Shown: in pieces, positions 8,923 to 18,040 of the stretch
Numbering within the stretch: the stretch's first letter is position 1
Layout: every line of letters starts with the position of its first letter
DNA from: Acidobacteriota bacterium
GTDB lineage: Bacteria > Acidobacteriota > Terriglobia > Acidiferrales > UBA7541
DNA length: 43,537 nucleotides
NCBI GenBank assembly: GCA_028877145.1
Contig: JAGWOX010000003.1
Span: 1-43,537, forward strand
Direction of reading: 5' to 3'
Position numbers and translations under genes: made by a program
The notes under the pieces: generated by a model
What the model saw: only the letters and a program-made list of their open reading frames with translations
Told to the model about the DNA's origin: nothing
Databases searched by the model: none

Positions 8923-9486
8923 TCACGCCGACTGCGCGATGTTTTCGTCCTCGGCGTCTTCGACGACAACGTTGGACTGCGTTGGTCCGAGCGAGCGCTT
9001 GCCGCGTCGCATGGCTACAATTCCCGTGCGCACCATTTCCATCACGCCGTAGGGGCGCAGCACTTCGACGAGACTGTCGATCTTGTCCTCGGTGCCGGTG
9101 ATTTCGATGGTGAGCGATTCGAGCGCCACATCCACTACGCGCGCGCGGAACACCTTCGCGAGTTCGAGCACGTGCGGCCGCACTTCCTGCGCCGCGGCCA
9201 CCTTGATCATCGCCAGGTCCCGCGCGATCGAAGGCTCTCGCGTGATGTTGTCGACGAGCAGCACATTCACCAGCTTGTAGAGGTTCGCCTCGATCCGCCG
9301 GGCCTGATCGGGATCGGCCTCGACGGTGATTGTCATGCGCGAGACTTCCGGCTTTTCCGTTCGGCCGACAGTGAGCGAATCGATATTGAACGCCCGGCGG
9401 CGGAAGAGCGACGCCACACGCGTCAGAACGCCCGGCTTGTTTTCCACGTAGACGACGAACGTATTCAGCATCCGTCCCTCAGTCAT
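8923..9486 (-). CDS. ilvN: Acetolactate synthase small (regulatory) subunit
   Basis: ACT domain NTFVVYVENKPGVLTRVASLFRRRAFNIDSLTVGRTE; overlaps ilvB by 8 bp. Confidence 0.95.
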   Translation of the reverse strand: MTEGRMLNTFVVYVENKPGVLTRVASLFRRRAFNIDSLTVGRTEKPEVSRMTITVEADPDQARRIEANLYKLVNVLLVDNITREPSIARDLAMIKVAAAQEVRPHVLELAKVFRARVVDVALESLTIEITGTEDKIDSLVEVLRPYGVMEMVRTGIVAMRRGKRSLGPTQSNVVVEDAEDENIAQSA

Positions 9487-11245
9487 CGGCCGCCGTCTCC
9501 ACCAGCGGGCTCGGCCGCCGGATCATTTCGTGGAGCGGCGCTCCCGCGGCCACCATCGGATACACCGAGTCTTCCTGCTCCACGCGGAAATCGATCACCA
9601 CCGGCCCCTCGTGCTCGCGCGCCGCGCGAACGGCCGGCACCACGCCGCCTCGCTTCGTGACTCGCATGCTGCGGATACCATACGCTTCGGCCAGCCGGAC
9701 GAAATCCGGGCTCAGGAGCGGCGTCGACTGGTAATTGCGCTCGTAGAAAAATTCCTGCCATTGTCGCACCATGCCCAGGTAGCCGTTGTTGATGATGGCG
9801 ACGTTGATCTTCAGTTTTTCCTGCACCATCGTCGCGAGTTCCGCCATCGTCATCTGGAAACCGCCGTCGCCCACCACCACCCACACCTCGGCTTCCGGCC
9901 GCGCGACTTTCGCGCCGATTGCCGCGGGCAGCGCGAAGCCCATCGTGCCGAGGCCGCCGGAGGTGACGAGCGAACGCGGGTCCTCGTGCTTGTAATACTG
10001 CGCTTCCCACATCTGGTGCTGGCCGACATCGGTGACCACCACGGTGTTGCTCTCGCGTGTCTCGATCCACAGGTCGTTGATCACGTGCGCCGCGTACAGG
10101 TGTCCGTTGTCTTCGAGCGACTGGATGTCCCGCACCGCCGCGTCGCCCTGATGGCCTTCAATCCACTTGAGCCATTCGCTCCGGTCGCCCGGTTCAACGC
10201 GCGGCAACAGCGCGCGCAGCACTTCCCGCAAATCGCCCACCAACGCCACGTCCACCTTTACGTTCTTGTTGATTTCGGCGGGATCGATCTCGACGTGGAT
10301 TTTCTTCGCCAGCGGCGCGTAGGACTCCTTGGCGCCGGTCACCCGGTCGTCGAATCGCATCCCGAGCGCCAGCAGCAAATCCGCGTTCTGAATCGCATGG
10401 TTCACCCACGCCTCGCCGTGCATGCCCATCATGCCCAGATTCAGCGGATGCGAAGCGGGCAACGCGCCCAAGCCGAGCAGCGTCAGCGCGACGGGAATCT
10501 GCGCGCGCTCGGCCAGTTCGCGCACCTCGCCCATCGCTCCCGATGCCAGCACGCCCTGTCCCGCCAGAATCACCGGCCGCTTCGCCCGCGCGAGCAATTC
10601 CAGCGCTCGCACGTATTCCGCCTCTGCTGGCGAAAGGTCCGGCCGGTATCCGGGCAATTGCGGTTTCGCGGCTTCCCAGTCGAATTCGCAGGAAGCCTGC
10701 TGCGCATCTTTCGTGATGTCGACGAGCACCGGCCCCGGCCGCCCCGATCGCGCCACGTAGAACGCCTCGCGGATTGTGCGCGCCACCTCGTCCGCGCGCG
10801 TCACCAGCGCGTTATGTTTGGTGATCGGCAGCGTGACGCCGGTGATGTCTGTTTCCTGAAACGCGTCGGAGCCGATCAGCCGGCTGCCCACCTGCCCCGT
10901 GATGCAGACGATCGGCGAGGAATCCATCATCGCCGTGGCGATGCCGGTGACCATGTTTGTCGCGCCGGGTCCGGACGTCGCGACGGCCACACCCACGCGC
11001 CCGCTGGCCCGCGCGTAGCCGTCGGCCATGTGCGTCGCGCCCTGTTCGTGACGCACCAGGATGTGATGTATGCGGCTATGCTTCAACGCGTCGTAAGCGG
11101 GCAGGATCGCTCCGCCCGGATAGCCGAAGACGTGCTCCACGCCTTCCCGCTCCAGGCACTCCCACAGAATCTGCGCTCCCGTCATCTTCATCGTCATCAA
11201 CCCAAAATCATTCCGTCTTGCTGCTCCAGCCTCGCATCCCGCCAC
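9479..11245 (-). CDS. ilvB: Acetolactate synthase large subunit
   Basis: ThDP enzyme: EGVEHVFGYPGGAILPAYDAL, GDGGFQMTMAELATMVQEKLKINVAIINNGYLGMVRQWQ. Start probably internal (MKMTGAQILWECLE). Confidence 0.96.
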   Translation of the reverse strand: MAGCEAGAARRNDFGLMTMKMTGAQILWECLEREGVEHVFGYPGGAILPAYDALKHSRIHHILVRHEQGATHMADGYARASGRVGVAVATSGPGATNMVTGIATAMMDSSPIVCITGQVGSRLIGSDAFQETDITGVTLPITKHNALVTRADEVARTIREAFYVARSGRPGPVLVDITKDAQQASCEFDWEAAKPQLPGYRPDLSPAEAEYVRALELLARAKRPVILAGQGVLASGAMGEVRELAERAQIPVALTLLGLGALPASHPLNLGMMGMHGEAWVNHAIQNADLLLALGMRFDDRVTGAKESYAPLAKKIHVEIDPAEINKNVKVDVALVGDLREVLRALLPRVEPGDRSEWLKWIEGHQGDAAVRDIQSLEDNGHLYAAHVINDLWIETRESNTVVVTDVGQHQMWEAQYYKHEDPRSLVTSGGLGTMGFALPAAIGAKVARPEAEVWVVVGDGGFQMTMAELATMVQEKLKINVAIINNGYLGMVRQWQEFFYERNYQSTPLLSPDFVRLAEAYGIRSMRVTKRGGVVPAVRAAREHEGPVVIDFRVEQEDSVYPMVAAGAPLHEMIRRPSPLVETAADD

Positions 11246-11248
11246 ATC

Positions 11249-11330
11249 GAAATCCTGTCATCCTGAGCGGAGCGGTCCGATTTCGAAAATGCGGACCGCC
11301 CCGTATCCGTGAGGGCATCGGAGCGAAGGA
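11249..11330. repeat. Intergenic repeat/hairpin inside the ilv operon
   Basis: GTCATCCTGAGCGGAGCGG... followed by hairpin GCGGTCCG (11272-11279) / CGGACCGC (11292-11299). Confidence 0.5.
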
Positions 11331-11390
11331 CGCCGAACGCGTAGAGGCAAAGTGGCCCACGAAAAACCTCTGTCGGCTTTCGCCCGCACC

Positions 11391-12398
11391 TCACGCCGAA
11401 GCCGCCTTCTGCTCGAGCCACGCCATCCGCTCGCGCAGCTTCGCGCCGATCTGTTCGATGGGGTGTTCGAGGTCGCTCTTGAGCAGCGCGTTGTAGCGAG
11501 GGCGCCCCGCGGCGTGCTCGCCAATCCATTCCCTGGCAAACTCGCCCGACCGAACTTCCGCCAGAATCTTTCGCATCTCCTCGCGGACGTGCTCGTCGAC
11601 GACGCGCGAGCCGCGCGAAAGATCGCCATATTTCGCCGTTTCGCTCACGTACTTGTGCATGCGCGCGAAGCCGCCTTCGTAAATCAAGTCGACGATCAGC
11701 TTCAGTTCGTGCAAGCACTCGAAATACGCCACTTCAGGACTGTAGCCCGCCTTCGTCAGCGTCTCCCATCCCGCCGCAATCAGCTCCGTGACGCCGCCAC
11801 ACAGCACCGCCTGCTCGCCAAAGAGGTCGGTCTCGGTCTCCTCGGCGAAAGTCGTTTCCAGCACCGTCGCGCGCGTCCCGCCGATCGCCTGCGCGTAAGC
11901 CAGCGTGCGCTCGAACGCCTTGCCCGTCGCGTCCTGATGCACCGCGACGAGGCACGGAACGCCGCGCCCCTGCTCGTACTGCCGCCGCACCAGGCTCCCC
12001 GGCCCCTTCGGCGCCACCATTGTCACGTCCAGGTTCGCCGCCGGCTTGATTTGTCCATAGTGGACGTTAAATCCGTGGGACACGAGTACCATGGCTCCCG
12101 GCTTCAGCCGCGGCGCGATCGCTTCCTTGTAAAGCTGCGGCTGCGTCATGTCCGGCGCGAGGAGGACAACGACATCCGCACCCTCGACCGCGGCGGCCGG
12201 TTCCACCGGCTTCCAGCCGTCTTCGATCGCCTGTTTCCACGAAGGCCCGTTCGGCCGCTGGCCGAGCGTCACGTTGCATCCGCTGTCGCGCAGGTTCAGC
12301 GCCTGCCCGCGCCCCTGGCTGCCGTATCCGATCACCGCGATGCGCAGGCCCGCCAGCGCCTTGGGATTCGCATCGGCTTCGAAATAGAGCTTCGTCAT
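11391..12398 (-). CDS. ilvC: Ketol-acid reductoisomerase
   Basis: [40 protein letters not shown]; start set at 12398, inside a longer open frame that runs antisense over ilvD. Confidence 0.96.
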   Translation of the reverse strand: MTKLYFEADANPKALAGLRIAVIGYGSQGRGQALNLRDSGCNVTLGQRPNGPSWKQAIEDGWKPVEPAAAVEGADVVVLLAPDMTQPQLYKEAIAPRLKPGAMVLVSHGFNVHYGQIKPAANLDVTMVAPKGPGSLVRRQYEQGRGVPCLVAVHQDATGKAFERTLAYAQAIGGTRATVLETTFAEETETDLFGEQAVLCGGVTELIAAGWETLTKAGYSPEVAYFECLHELKLIVDLIYEGGFARMHKYVSETAKYGDLSRGSRVVDEHVREEMRKILAEVRSGEFAREWIGEHAAGRPRYNALLKSDLEHPIEQIGAKLRERMAWLEQKAASA

Positions 12399-12433
12399 CG
12401 TTGTTGCTCCCCTCCGGGTTTCCGGTGAATTTT

Positions 12434-14119
12434 TCAGGATTTCGTTGCCGCCGCCGCTTCGGCCGCCGCGAACTGCGGCCGCGTCACCGCGCCCTCGGAC
12501 GCCGACGAAACGAGCGCGGCGTATTTCGCCATCACGCCGCTCGTGTACCGCGGAGCCGGCGGACGCCACGCGGCGCGCCGCGACTCGAGATCGGCATCCA
12601 CGTTCAGCTTTCTCGCCGCCACGTCGAAAGTGATCGGATCGCCATCGCGCACCAAAGCGATCGGCCCGCCCACAGCCGCCTCCGGCGCCACATGCGCGGC
12701 CATCAAGCCGTGCGTCGCGCCGCTGAAACGGCCATCGGTGATCAACGCCACCGTGTCGCCCAGCCCGCGGCCGACCAGTGCCGCCGTCACGGCCAGCATC
12801 TCGCGCATGCCTGGCCCGCCGCGCGGACCTTCGTAGCGGATCACCACCACGTCGCCATCGCGAATTGCGCCTCGCTGCACCGCCTCGAACGCCTGCTCCT
12901 CGCTGTCGAAAACACGCGCCCTTCCCGTGTGCGACCGCCGCTCGTGCCCAGCCAGCTTCACCACGCATCCTTCGGGCGAAAGCGATCCGCGGAGAATCGC
13001 CAGCCCGCCGTGCTTTTCGATCGGATTCGAGAGCGGCCGAACCACCTGCTGCCCGGCGGCTTCCTTCGCGCTACGCGCCTCTTCCTGAATCGAGCGGCCG
13101 GAAACGGTCGCGCAGTCGTGCAGCAGCCCGGCATCGAGCAGACGCATCGCGATCAGCCGCTCGCCGCCAGCGCGCTCGAGATCCGGCGCGGTGTAGCGGC
13201 CAAAAGGTTTCAGGTCGCACAGCAGCGGCGTTCGCGCCATCACTCGGTCAAAATCGTCGATCGTGATTGGGACGCCGGCTTCCCGCGCGATGGCCAGCAA
13301 ATGCAGCACCGCGTTCGTCGAGCCGCCCGTCGCCGCGACCGACGCAAACGCATTTTCGAGACTTTCTCGCGTGATGATTTGGCTCGGCCGCACGCCGTCG
13401 CGCAACAATTGCATCACCAGCGCGCCCGCTTCCCGCGCCACCGCGTCCTTGCGCGGATCGGTGGCCGGAACCTGGTTCGCGCCCGCCGGCGACATCCCCA
13501 AAAGCGACGCGGCCGTCGCCATCGTGTTCGCGGTGAATTGGCCGCCGCACGCGCCCGCGCCAGGGCAAGCGTGGTCTTCGAGGTCCTTGAGCTGCTCGCT
13601 CGTCATTCGTCCCGCGGCGCACGCCCCCACCGCCTCGAAAACGTCCTGAATCGTCACGTCGCGCCCTTCGAAACGCCCCGGCTGGATCGATCCGCCGTAG
13701 AGCATCAGCGAAGGCACGTTCAGCCGCGCGAGAGCCATCAGCGTCCCCGGAATCGTCTTGTCGCAACCCGAGAGCGCCACCACCGCGTCCATCATGTGCC
13801 CGCGCGCCACCAACTCGATCGAATCGGCCACCACCTCGCGCGAGACCAGCGACGCCTTCATCCCCTCGGTCCCCATCGTGATTCCGTCGGAAACCGCGAT
13901 CGTGTTGAATTCGATCGGCGTCCCTCCGGCCGCACGAATGCCCTCTTTGACGGCCGTGGCCAGCTGCCGCAGATGGAAATTGCACGGCGTGACTTCAGTC
14001 CACGTGTTCGCCACGCCCACGAGCGGCCGCTCCAGATCGGCGTCGGTCAGCCCGGTAGCCTTCAGCATTGCCCGTGCCGGCGCCCGCGAGACTCCCTTCT
14101 TGATTCCGTCGCTGTTCAT
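12434..14119 (-). CDS. ilvD: Dihydroxy-acid dehydratase
   Basis: [83 protein letters not shown]. Confidence 0.96.
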   Translation of the reverse strand: MNSDGIKKGVSRAPARAMLKATGLTDADLERPLVGVANTWTEVTPCNFHLRQLATAVKEGIRAAGGTPIEFNTIAVSDGITMGTEGMKASLVSREVVADSIELVARGHMMDAVVALSGCDKTIPGTLMALARLNVPSLMLYGGSIQPGRFEGRDVTIQDVFEAVGACAAGRMTSEQLKDLEDHACPGAGACGGQFTANTMATAASLLGMSPAGANQVPATDPRKDAVAREAGALVMQLLRDGVRPSQIITRESLENAFASVAATGGSTNAVLHLLAIAREAGVPITIDDFDRVMARTPLLCDLKPFGRYTAPDLERAGGERLIAMRLLDAGLLHDCATVSGRSIQEEARSAKEAAGQQVVRPLSNPIEKHGGLAILRGSLSPEGCVVKLAGHERRSHTGRARVFDSEEQAFEAVQRGAIRDGDVVVIRYEGPRGGPGMREMLAVTAALVGRGLGDTVALITDGRFSGATHGLMAAHVAPEAAVGGPIALVRDGDPITFDVAARKLNVDADLESRRAAWRPPAPRYTSGVMAKYAALVSSASEGAVTRPQFAAAEAAAATKS

Positions 14120-14340
14120 GTCCCCTGTCGTTCCGTGTCCTCGTTCGGTTTTTCTGCACGGGAGCGCTCGAGCTCCCATAGAAGGCCATTGAACCCAAAC
14201 CGCATGGCATAGTCCAATTTATACTTTTCTCATTGTCCATAAGTTATATTTAGCGACCTTCCGACGAGGTGTCATCCGCCGCTACGTGTACATCGGCCGC
14301 TTCACGCCGCCATCGTTGCTTATTTGTGGAGCAAGAGCGC

Positions 14341-14360
14341 GCACAGCCTGAAGGCTGTGC
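14341..14360. repeat. Intergenic palindrome, same style as the 2437-2523 element
   Basis: GCACAGCCT-ga-AGGCTGTGC, perfect 9-bp arms. Confidence 0.6.
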
Positions 14361-14530
14361 CACAGAATCCTCTCCCCATCTCATCCGTGGGGTCACCGGA
14401 TACCCAGGCGCCGCCTCAAGATCTTCAAGGATACGGGGGTCCCGGATCGTCAGGATCGGACCGTAGTTCCGCCTGGGGTCTTCGTCCAAAATCAGCAACC
14501 CCCACTCCCGTCCCAACGCATCCCTGCCGA

Positions 14531-14559
14531 TTGACATGCAACCGAAGCCCGGCTAAAGT
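14531..14559 (+). promoter_or_regulatory. Putative sigma70-type promoter for the leader-aroQ-pheA transcript
   Basis: TTGACA (14531-14536), 17-nt spacer, TAAAGT (14554-14559), about 28 nt before the leader ATG. Confidence 0.6.
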
Positions 14560-14586
14560 GCTGCATCCGGGTATCGGATACGCTCA

Positions 14587-14694
14587 ATGATTTGCGCGAC
14601 GCCATTTCGCTTTAGCGGGTTCCTCTTTACGGGCCGCTTCCTCTATCGAGGGAGCGGACTGATGGAGCCTGCGCTCGCGCGGAGAACCAACTAG
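14587..14694 (+). CDS. Putative Phe leader peptide (attenuator ORF)
   Basis: MICATPFRFSGFLFTGRFLYRGSGLMEPALARRTN*: five Phe in residues 7-18 plus Tyr20; not in supplied ORF track (35 aa). Confidence 0.65.
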   Translation: MICATPFRFSGFLFTGRFLYRGSGLMEPALARRTN

Positions 14695-14723
14695 AAACCC
14701 GAGGGCGAAAAGAGCTTCCAATA

Positions 14724-14758
14724 GGCCGCGACCTCCAGACGAGGTCGCGGCCTTTTTT
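14724..14758 (+). terminator. Intrinsic terminator in aroQ-pheA leader (attenuator)
   Basis: GGCCGCGACCTC-cagac-GAGGTCGCGGCC, perfect 12-bp stem, followed by TTTTTT; 38 nt before the chorismate mutase start. Confidence 0.9.
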
Positions 14759-14796
14759 GTTTTTCGGACAAGAACGGGAAACAAGGAGAGCAGGCC

Positions 14797-15081
14797 ATGA
14801 AACCGATCCACGATCGGGGAAAGAAAATCGATGGAATCGACGAGAAGCTGGTCGAGCTGTTGAATCGACGCGCGCAGCTAGCGATCGAAATCGGCGCATT
14901 CAAGCGCCGCTATCGCCTGAGCGCCATTTCGCCCGCGCGGGAACGCGAGATCCTGCGTCGCGTTTGCGAAACGAGCGCCGGCCCTCTCGACCCGAGAGCC
15001 GTGGCGCGCCTGTTCCGCGCCATCCTGACGGAATCGCGCAAAGCCGCGGCCGTGGCCGCCCCAGGAAAGGAGTCCCAATGA
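14797..15081 (+). CDS. Chorismate mutase, AroQ type
   Basis: GIDEKLVELLNRRAQLAIEIGAFKRR...AREREILRRV...VARLFRAILTESR; AAGGAGAG RBS. Confidence 0.9.
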   Translation: MKPIHDRGKKIDGIDEKLVELLNRRAQLAIEIGAFKRRYRLSAISPAREREILRRVCETSAGPLDPRAVARLFRAILTESRKAAAVAAPGKESQ

Positions 15082-15938
15082 CCGTTCCGGCCGCATATCC
15101 CCGCGTCGCTTTTCAGGGCGAGCGCGGCGCGTTCAGCGAAGAAGCCGCCGTGCTCCTGGTCGGCGAGGAAATCGACCTCGTGCCTCGCCCCACTTTCGAC
15201 GCGCTCTACGCCTCAATCCGCGAAGGAGCGGCCGATCTCGCTCTCGCCCCGGTCGAAAACACGCTGGCTGGCTCGGTGGTTGCCTCGCTCGACCTGCTGC
15301 TCGAGAGCGGCCTGCACGCGGTCGCCGAAGTGATTCTGCCGATCGCCCACTGCCTCATCGGCACGCCCGACGCCGCGTTCGAGCGAATCACGAGCGTAGA
15401 ATCGCACCCGGTCGCCCTCGCCCAATGCGGGCGCTTCCTTCGCGCGAATCCGCAAATGACGCGCCGCGCCACGCTCGATACCGCAGGCAGCGTCCGCGAA
15501 ATCATCCGTGCCGCAGATCCCTCGCGCGCCGCCATCGCCGGCCGCCGAGCCGCCGAAATCTATGGGGGCCGTATCCTGCGCGAGCACATCGAGGATCATG
15601 CCGAAAACTACACGCGTTTCCTCTTGCTTTCCCCCACCCCGCGTACGAACGAGAGCGCCAACCGCCTTTCCCTCGTCGTCGAATTGCGCCACGTCCCCGG
15701 CGCGCTGCATCGCGCCCTCGGCGTCTTCGCCAGCCGCTCAATCGACCTGCTCAAGATCGAGAGTCGCCCCATCCCCGGCCGCCCCTGGCAATACCGTTTT
15801 TACCTCGATCTCCACGCATCCCTGAACGATCCGGCAACGCTCGCCGCGCTCGACGAACTGCGCCAATGCACCGACAGCGTACGCACATTAGGCTGCTACC
15901 CGGCCTACGACCCGACATCGTGCCCTATCCGAGGATAG
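15078..15938 (+). CDS. pheA: Prephenate dehydratase with C-terminal ACT domain
   Basis: RVAFQGERGAFSEEAA, LAPVENTLAGSV, ESHPVALAQC, NYTRFLLLS, ACT region NRLSLVVELRHVPGALHRALGVFASRSIDLLKIESRP; ATGA overlap with the preceding gene. Confidence 0.94.
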   Translation: MTVPAAYPRVAFQGERGAFSEEAAVLLVGEEIDLVPRPTFDALYASIREGAADLALAPVENTLAGSVVASLDLLLESGLHAVAEVILPIAHCLIGTPDAAFERITSVESHPVALAQCGRFLRANPQMTRRATLDTAGSVREIIRAADPSRAAIAGRRAAEIYGGRILREHIEDHAENYTRFLLLSPTPRTNESANRLSLVVELRHVPGALHRALGVFASRSIDLLKIESRPIPGRPWQYRFYLDLHASLNDPATLAALDELRQCTDSVRTLGCYPAYDPTSCPIRG

Positions 15939-15963
15939 GCAGCGGCCGACCCCCGCAGGTCGG
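15924..15963. terminator. Two adjacent small hairpins at the pheA 3' end
   Basis: CCTATCC-ga-GGATAGG (15924-15939) and CCGACC-cccgca-GGTCGG (15946-15963); no T tract. Confidence 0.35.
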
Positions 15964-16192
15964 GCACTGATCATCTGCCTACCATCGGGCCGCATTCGTC
16001 CTCGTCGGCGAAGGACGATGAACCGTCCTGACGTCTCCCGCCGGCGGCTTTCAGGTGATTTTCAGCTACTTCTATCATCTTCGGGAGGAGAGGTGTGATG
16101 TGCCCTCATCTCCTCCGCGTCAAGGGTTCCAACGCCGGCTGTGGAAACCGGCCTGTACCTGCCCTTGCGGAGTTCCTCTAGAGGTGTTTGTC

Positions 16193-17074
16193 ATGGCAAT
16201 GCTGAAGCGTCTGCTGATTTTATTTTTAGTCTGGGGTGTTCCGGCTGCAGCAATCGCTCAAGGCTTGGATACAGCAAAGATCGACAAGGCGTTCGGGCGA
16301 TCAGGCCAGAAGACCGATGGTGTTTATAAGGTCGGCTTTCCTCGAACCGACCTGCATGTCGTGATCCGTGGGGTTCCGCTCAAACCCGGACTCGCGCTCG
16401 GATCGTGGGCTGCGTTCTCAGGCAGCGATGCCAGGGCAACAGTCATGGGGGATCTGGTATTGCTTCAAGACGAGGTCAATCCTGTGATGCAGAAACTGCG
16501 GGGCGCGGGTTTCGAGATCACAGCGCTTCACAATCATCTCCTGAATGAGACGCCCCGCCTCATGTACATGCACTACATGGCACATGGAAGCGCAGTGCAG
16601 CTTGCCGCCGCGCTCCGCGCAGCCCTTGCGGTCTCCCGGACCCCGCTTGGGAAGCCGGCTGCTGCTCCAACGGCCGCATCCGGTCGGCCAGCCTGGGTTA
16701 ATTCCGTGGAGGAAGGGATGGCGCGCAAAGGCAATTTCGCGGGAGGCGTGCTTTCATTCGGCATTCCCCGCGCCGATGCGATTTCCATGGACGGGACAAC
16801 CCTCTCTCCTCTCCAGGGCGTAGCTGAGTCCATCAATTTCCAGGAAGCAAGCAATGGAGGCGTCGCCAGCACCGGAGACTTCGTGCTCACCGCCGCCGAG
16901 GTGAATCCGGTAATCTCTGTGCTGGAAGAACACCACATCACGGTGACCGCGTTGCATACTCACATGCTCACAGAGGAGCCCCGGCTCTTCTTCATGCACT
17001 TTTGGGTGGTTGGCACCGCCAAATCCGTCGCCGGCGGAATCAGTGCTGCCTTGCAAAAGATTTCGACAAAGTGA
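16193..17074 (+). CDS. Secreted protein with tandem DUF1259 (LppY/LpqO-like) domains
   Basis: Signal peptide MAMLKRLLILFLVWGVPAAAIAQ; duplicated signatures ALHNHLLNETPRLMYMHYMAHG and ALHTHMLTEEPRLFFMHFWVVG. Confidence 0.8.
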   Translation: MAMLKRLLILFLVWGVPAAAIAQGLDTAKIDKAFGRSGQKTDGVYKVGFPRTDLHVVIRGVPLKPGLALGSWAAFSGSDARATVMGDLVLLQDEVNPVMQKLRGAGFEITALHNHLLNETPRLMYMHYMAHGSAVQLAAALRAALAVSRTPLGKPAAAPTAASGRPAWVNSVEEGMARKGNFAGGVLSFGIPRADAISMDGTTLSPLQGVAESINFQEASNGGVASTGDFVLTAAEVNPVISVLEEHHITVTALHTHMLTEEPRLFFMHFWVVGTAKSVAGGISAALQKISTK

Positions 17075-17363
17075 GCACATCGCACGCGCCAAGGAGGGGC
17101 GGGTAGCGTCCTAACGTCGCACTTGGACGTCACGGCCGGGAATTTTCCCTCGAAGCCATCCTCCGGAGATGCGCCCCACTCGCGCTGCCTGCAAGGATCG
17201 TCGACGGCGCTGGCGCCGACAGCAGCCCGAGTCCGTCGGGCTGAGCGCCGCCGGTGGCTTTCGACGACGCCTTGTACGCCTGGTGCCGGGAGTTGGTGGA
17301 GTGCGGCAAGAGGAAAGGAGCCTTCTAGGATGTCACCTGAGGTGTTGTAATGGTAGCCGCACA

Positions 17364-18035
17364 ATGCGCCTCCTAATCGTCGAAGACGAGAAGCGAATGG
17401 CTGAGTTGCTGAAAATCGGCCTTGAGGAAGAAAACCACACTGTCAGCTTAGCCTTTGACGGACGCTCGGCTCTGGAGCACGCAAGGATGTGCGAATTCGA
17501 TGCCATCGTCCTGGATGTGATGTTGCCCGGAATGGATGGCATTGAGGTGGCGCGCCGGATCCGCAGGAGTCAAAGCCAGACGCCGATCCTGATGCTCACC
17601 GCTCGCGATGCGGTCCCCGACATTGTGAAGGGGCTTGACGCGGGCGCGGATGATTATCTGACGAAGCCCTTCTCCTTCGAGGAATTCCTGGCCCGCCTGC
17701 GCGCCGTCGCGAGACGCGGCTCGGTTCCGCGCCCGACATGCTTGCAGGTGGCGGATCTCATGCTGGATCCCGCCACGCGCCGAGTTACACGAAGTGGCGA
17801 AGAGATCTATCTGAGCCCCACGGAATTTCGTCTTTTGGAATTCCTGATGCGGCGGGCGGGAAGGGTCGTCTCCCGAAGCGCAATCATCCAGGCTGTTTGG
17901 GACCTCGATCAGGAGGTCGAAGAGAATACTCTCGACGCTTTCATCCGCCTTGTGCGAAGCAAGGTGGATCGAGACCGCTCCCAGAAGCTGATCCATACCG
18001 TTCGCGGGATTGGGTACACGATTCGAGAGAAATAG
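17364..18035 (+). CDS. OmpR/CusR-type response regulator
   Basis: MRLLIVEDEKRMAELLKIGLEEE; VLDVMLPGMDGIEVARRIR; LTARDAVPDIVKGLDAGADDYLTKPF; winged-helix C-terminus. Confidence 0.93.
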   Translation: MRLLIVEDEKRMAELLKIGLEEENHTVSLAFDGRSALEHARMCEFDAIVLDVMLPGMDGIEVARRIRRSQSQTPILMLTARDAVPDIVKGLDAGADDYLTKPFSFEEFLARLRAVARRGSVPRPTCLQVADLMLDPATRRVTRSGEEIYLSPTEFRLLEFLMRRAGRVVSRSAIIQAVWDLDQEVEENTLDAFIRLVRSKVDRDRSQKLIHTVRGIGYTIREK

Positions 18036-18040
18036 CCGAG

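Noticed and set aside
9530-11266. 578-aa plus-strand ORF antisense to ilvB
   Set aside because: His/Arg-rich shadow frame opposite a clearly conserved gene in GC-rich DNA; no recognisable domain.
12399-12968. N-terminal extension of the ilvC ORF up to 12968
   Set aside because: Extension is an Arg/Gly-rich frame overlapping ilvD antiparallel-frame codons; the conserved IlvC start [13 protein letters not shown] is at 12398.
12401-14212. 603-aa plus-strand ORF antisense to ilvD
   Set aside because: Arg/His-rich low-complexity translation typical of antisense high-GC frames; ilvD is unambiguous.
14250-14537. 95-aa minus-strand ORF upstream of ilvD
   Set aside because: No recognisable family, contains the intergenic palindrome and overlaps the proposed promoter of the leader; insufficient support.
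14695-14760. T-box riboswitch as explanation for the pheA leader terminator
   Set aside because: No AGGGTGGNACCGCG T-box sequence or specifier stem seen; the Phe-rich leader ORF explains the terminator better.
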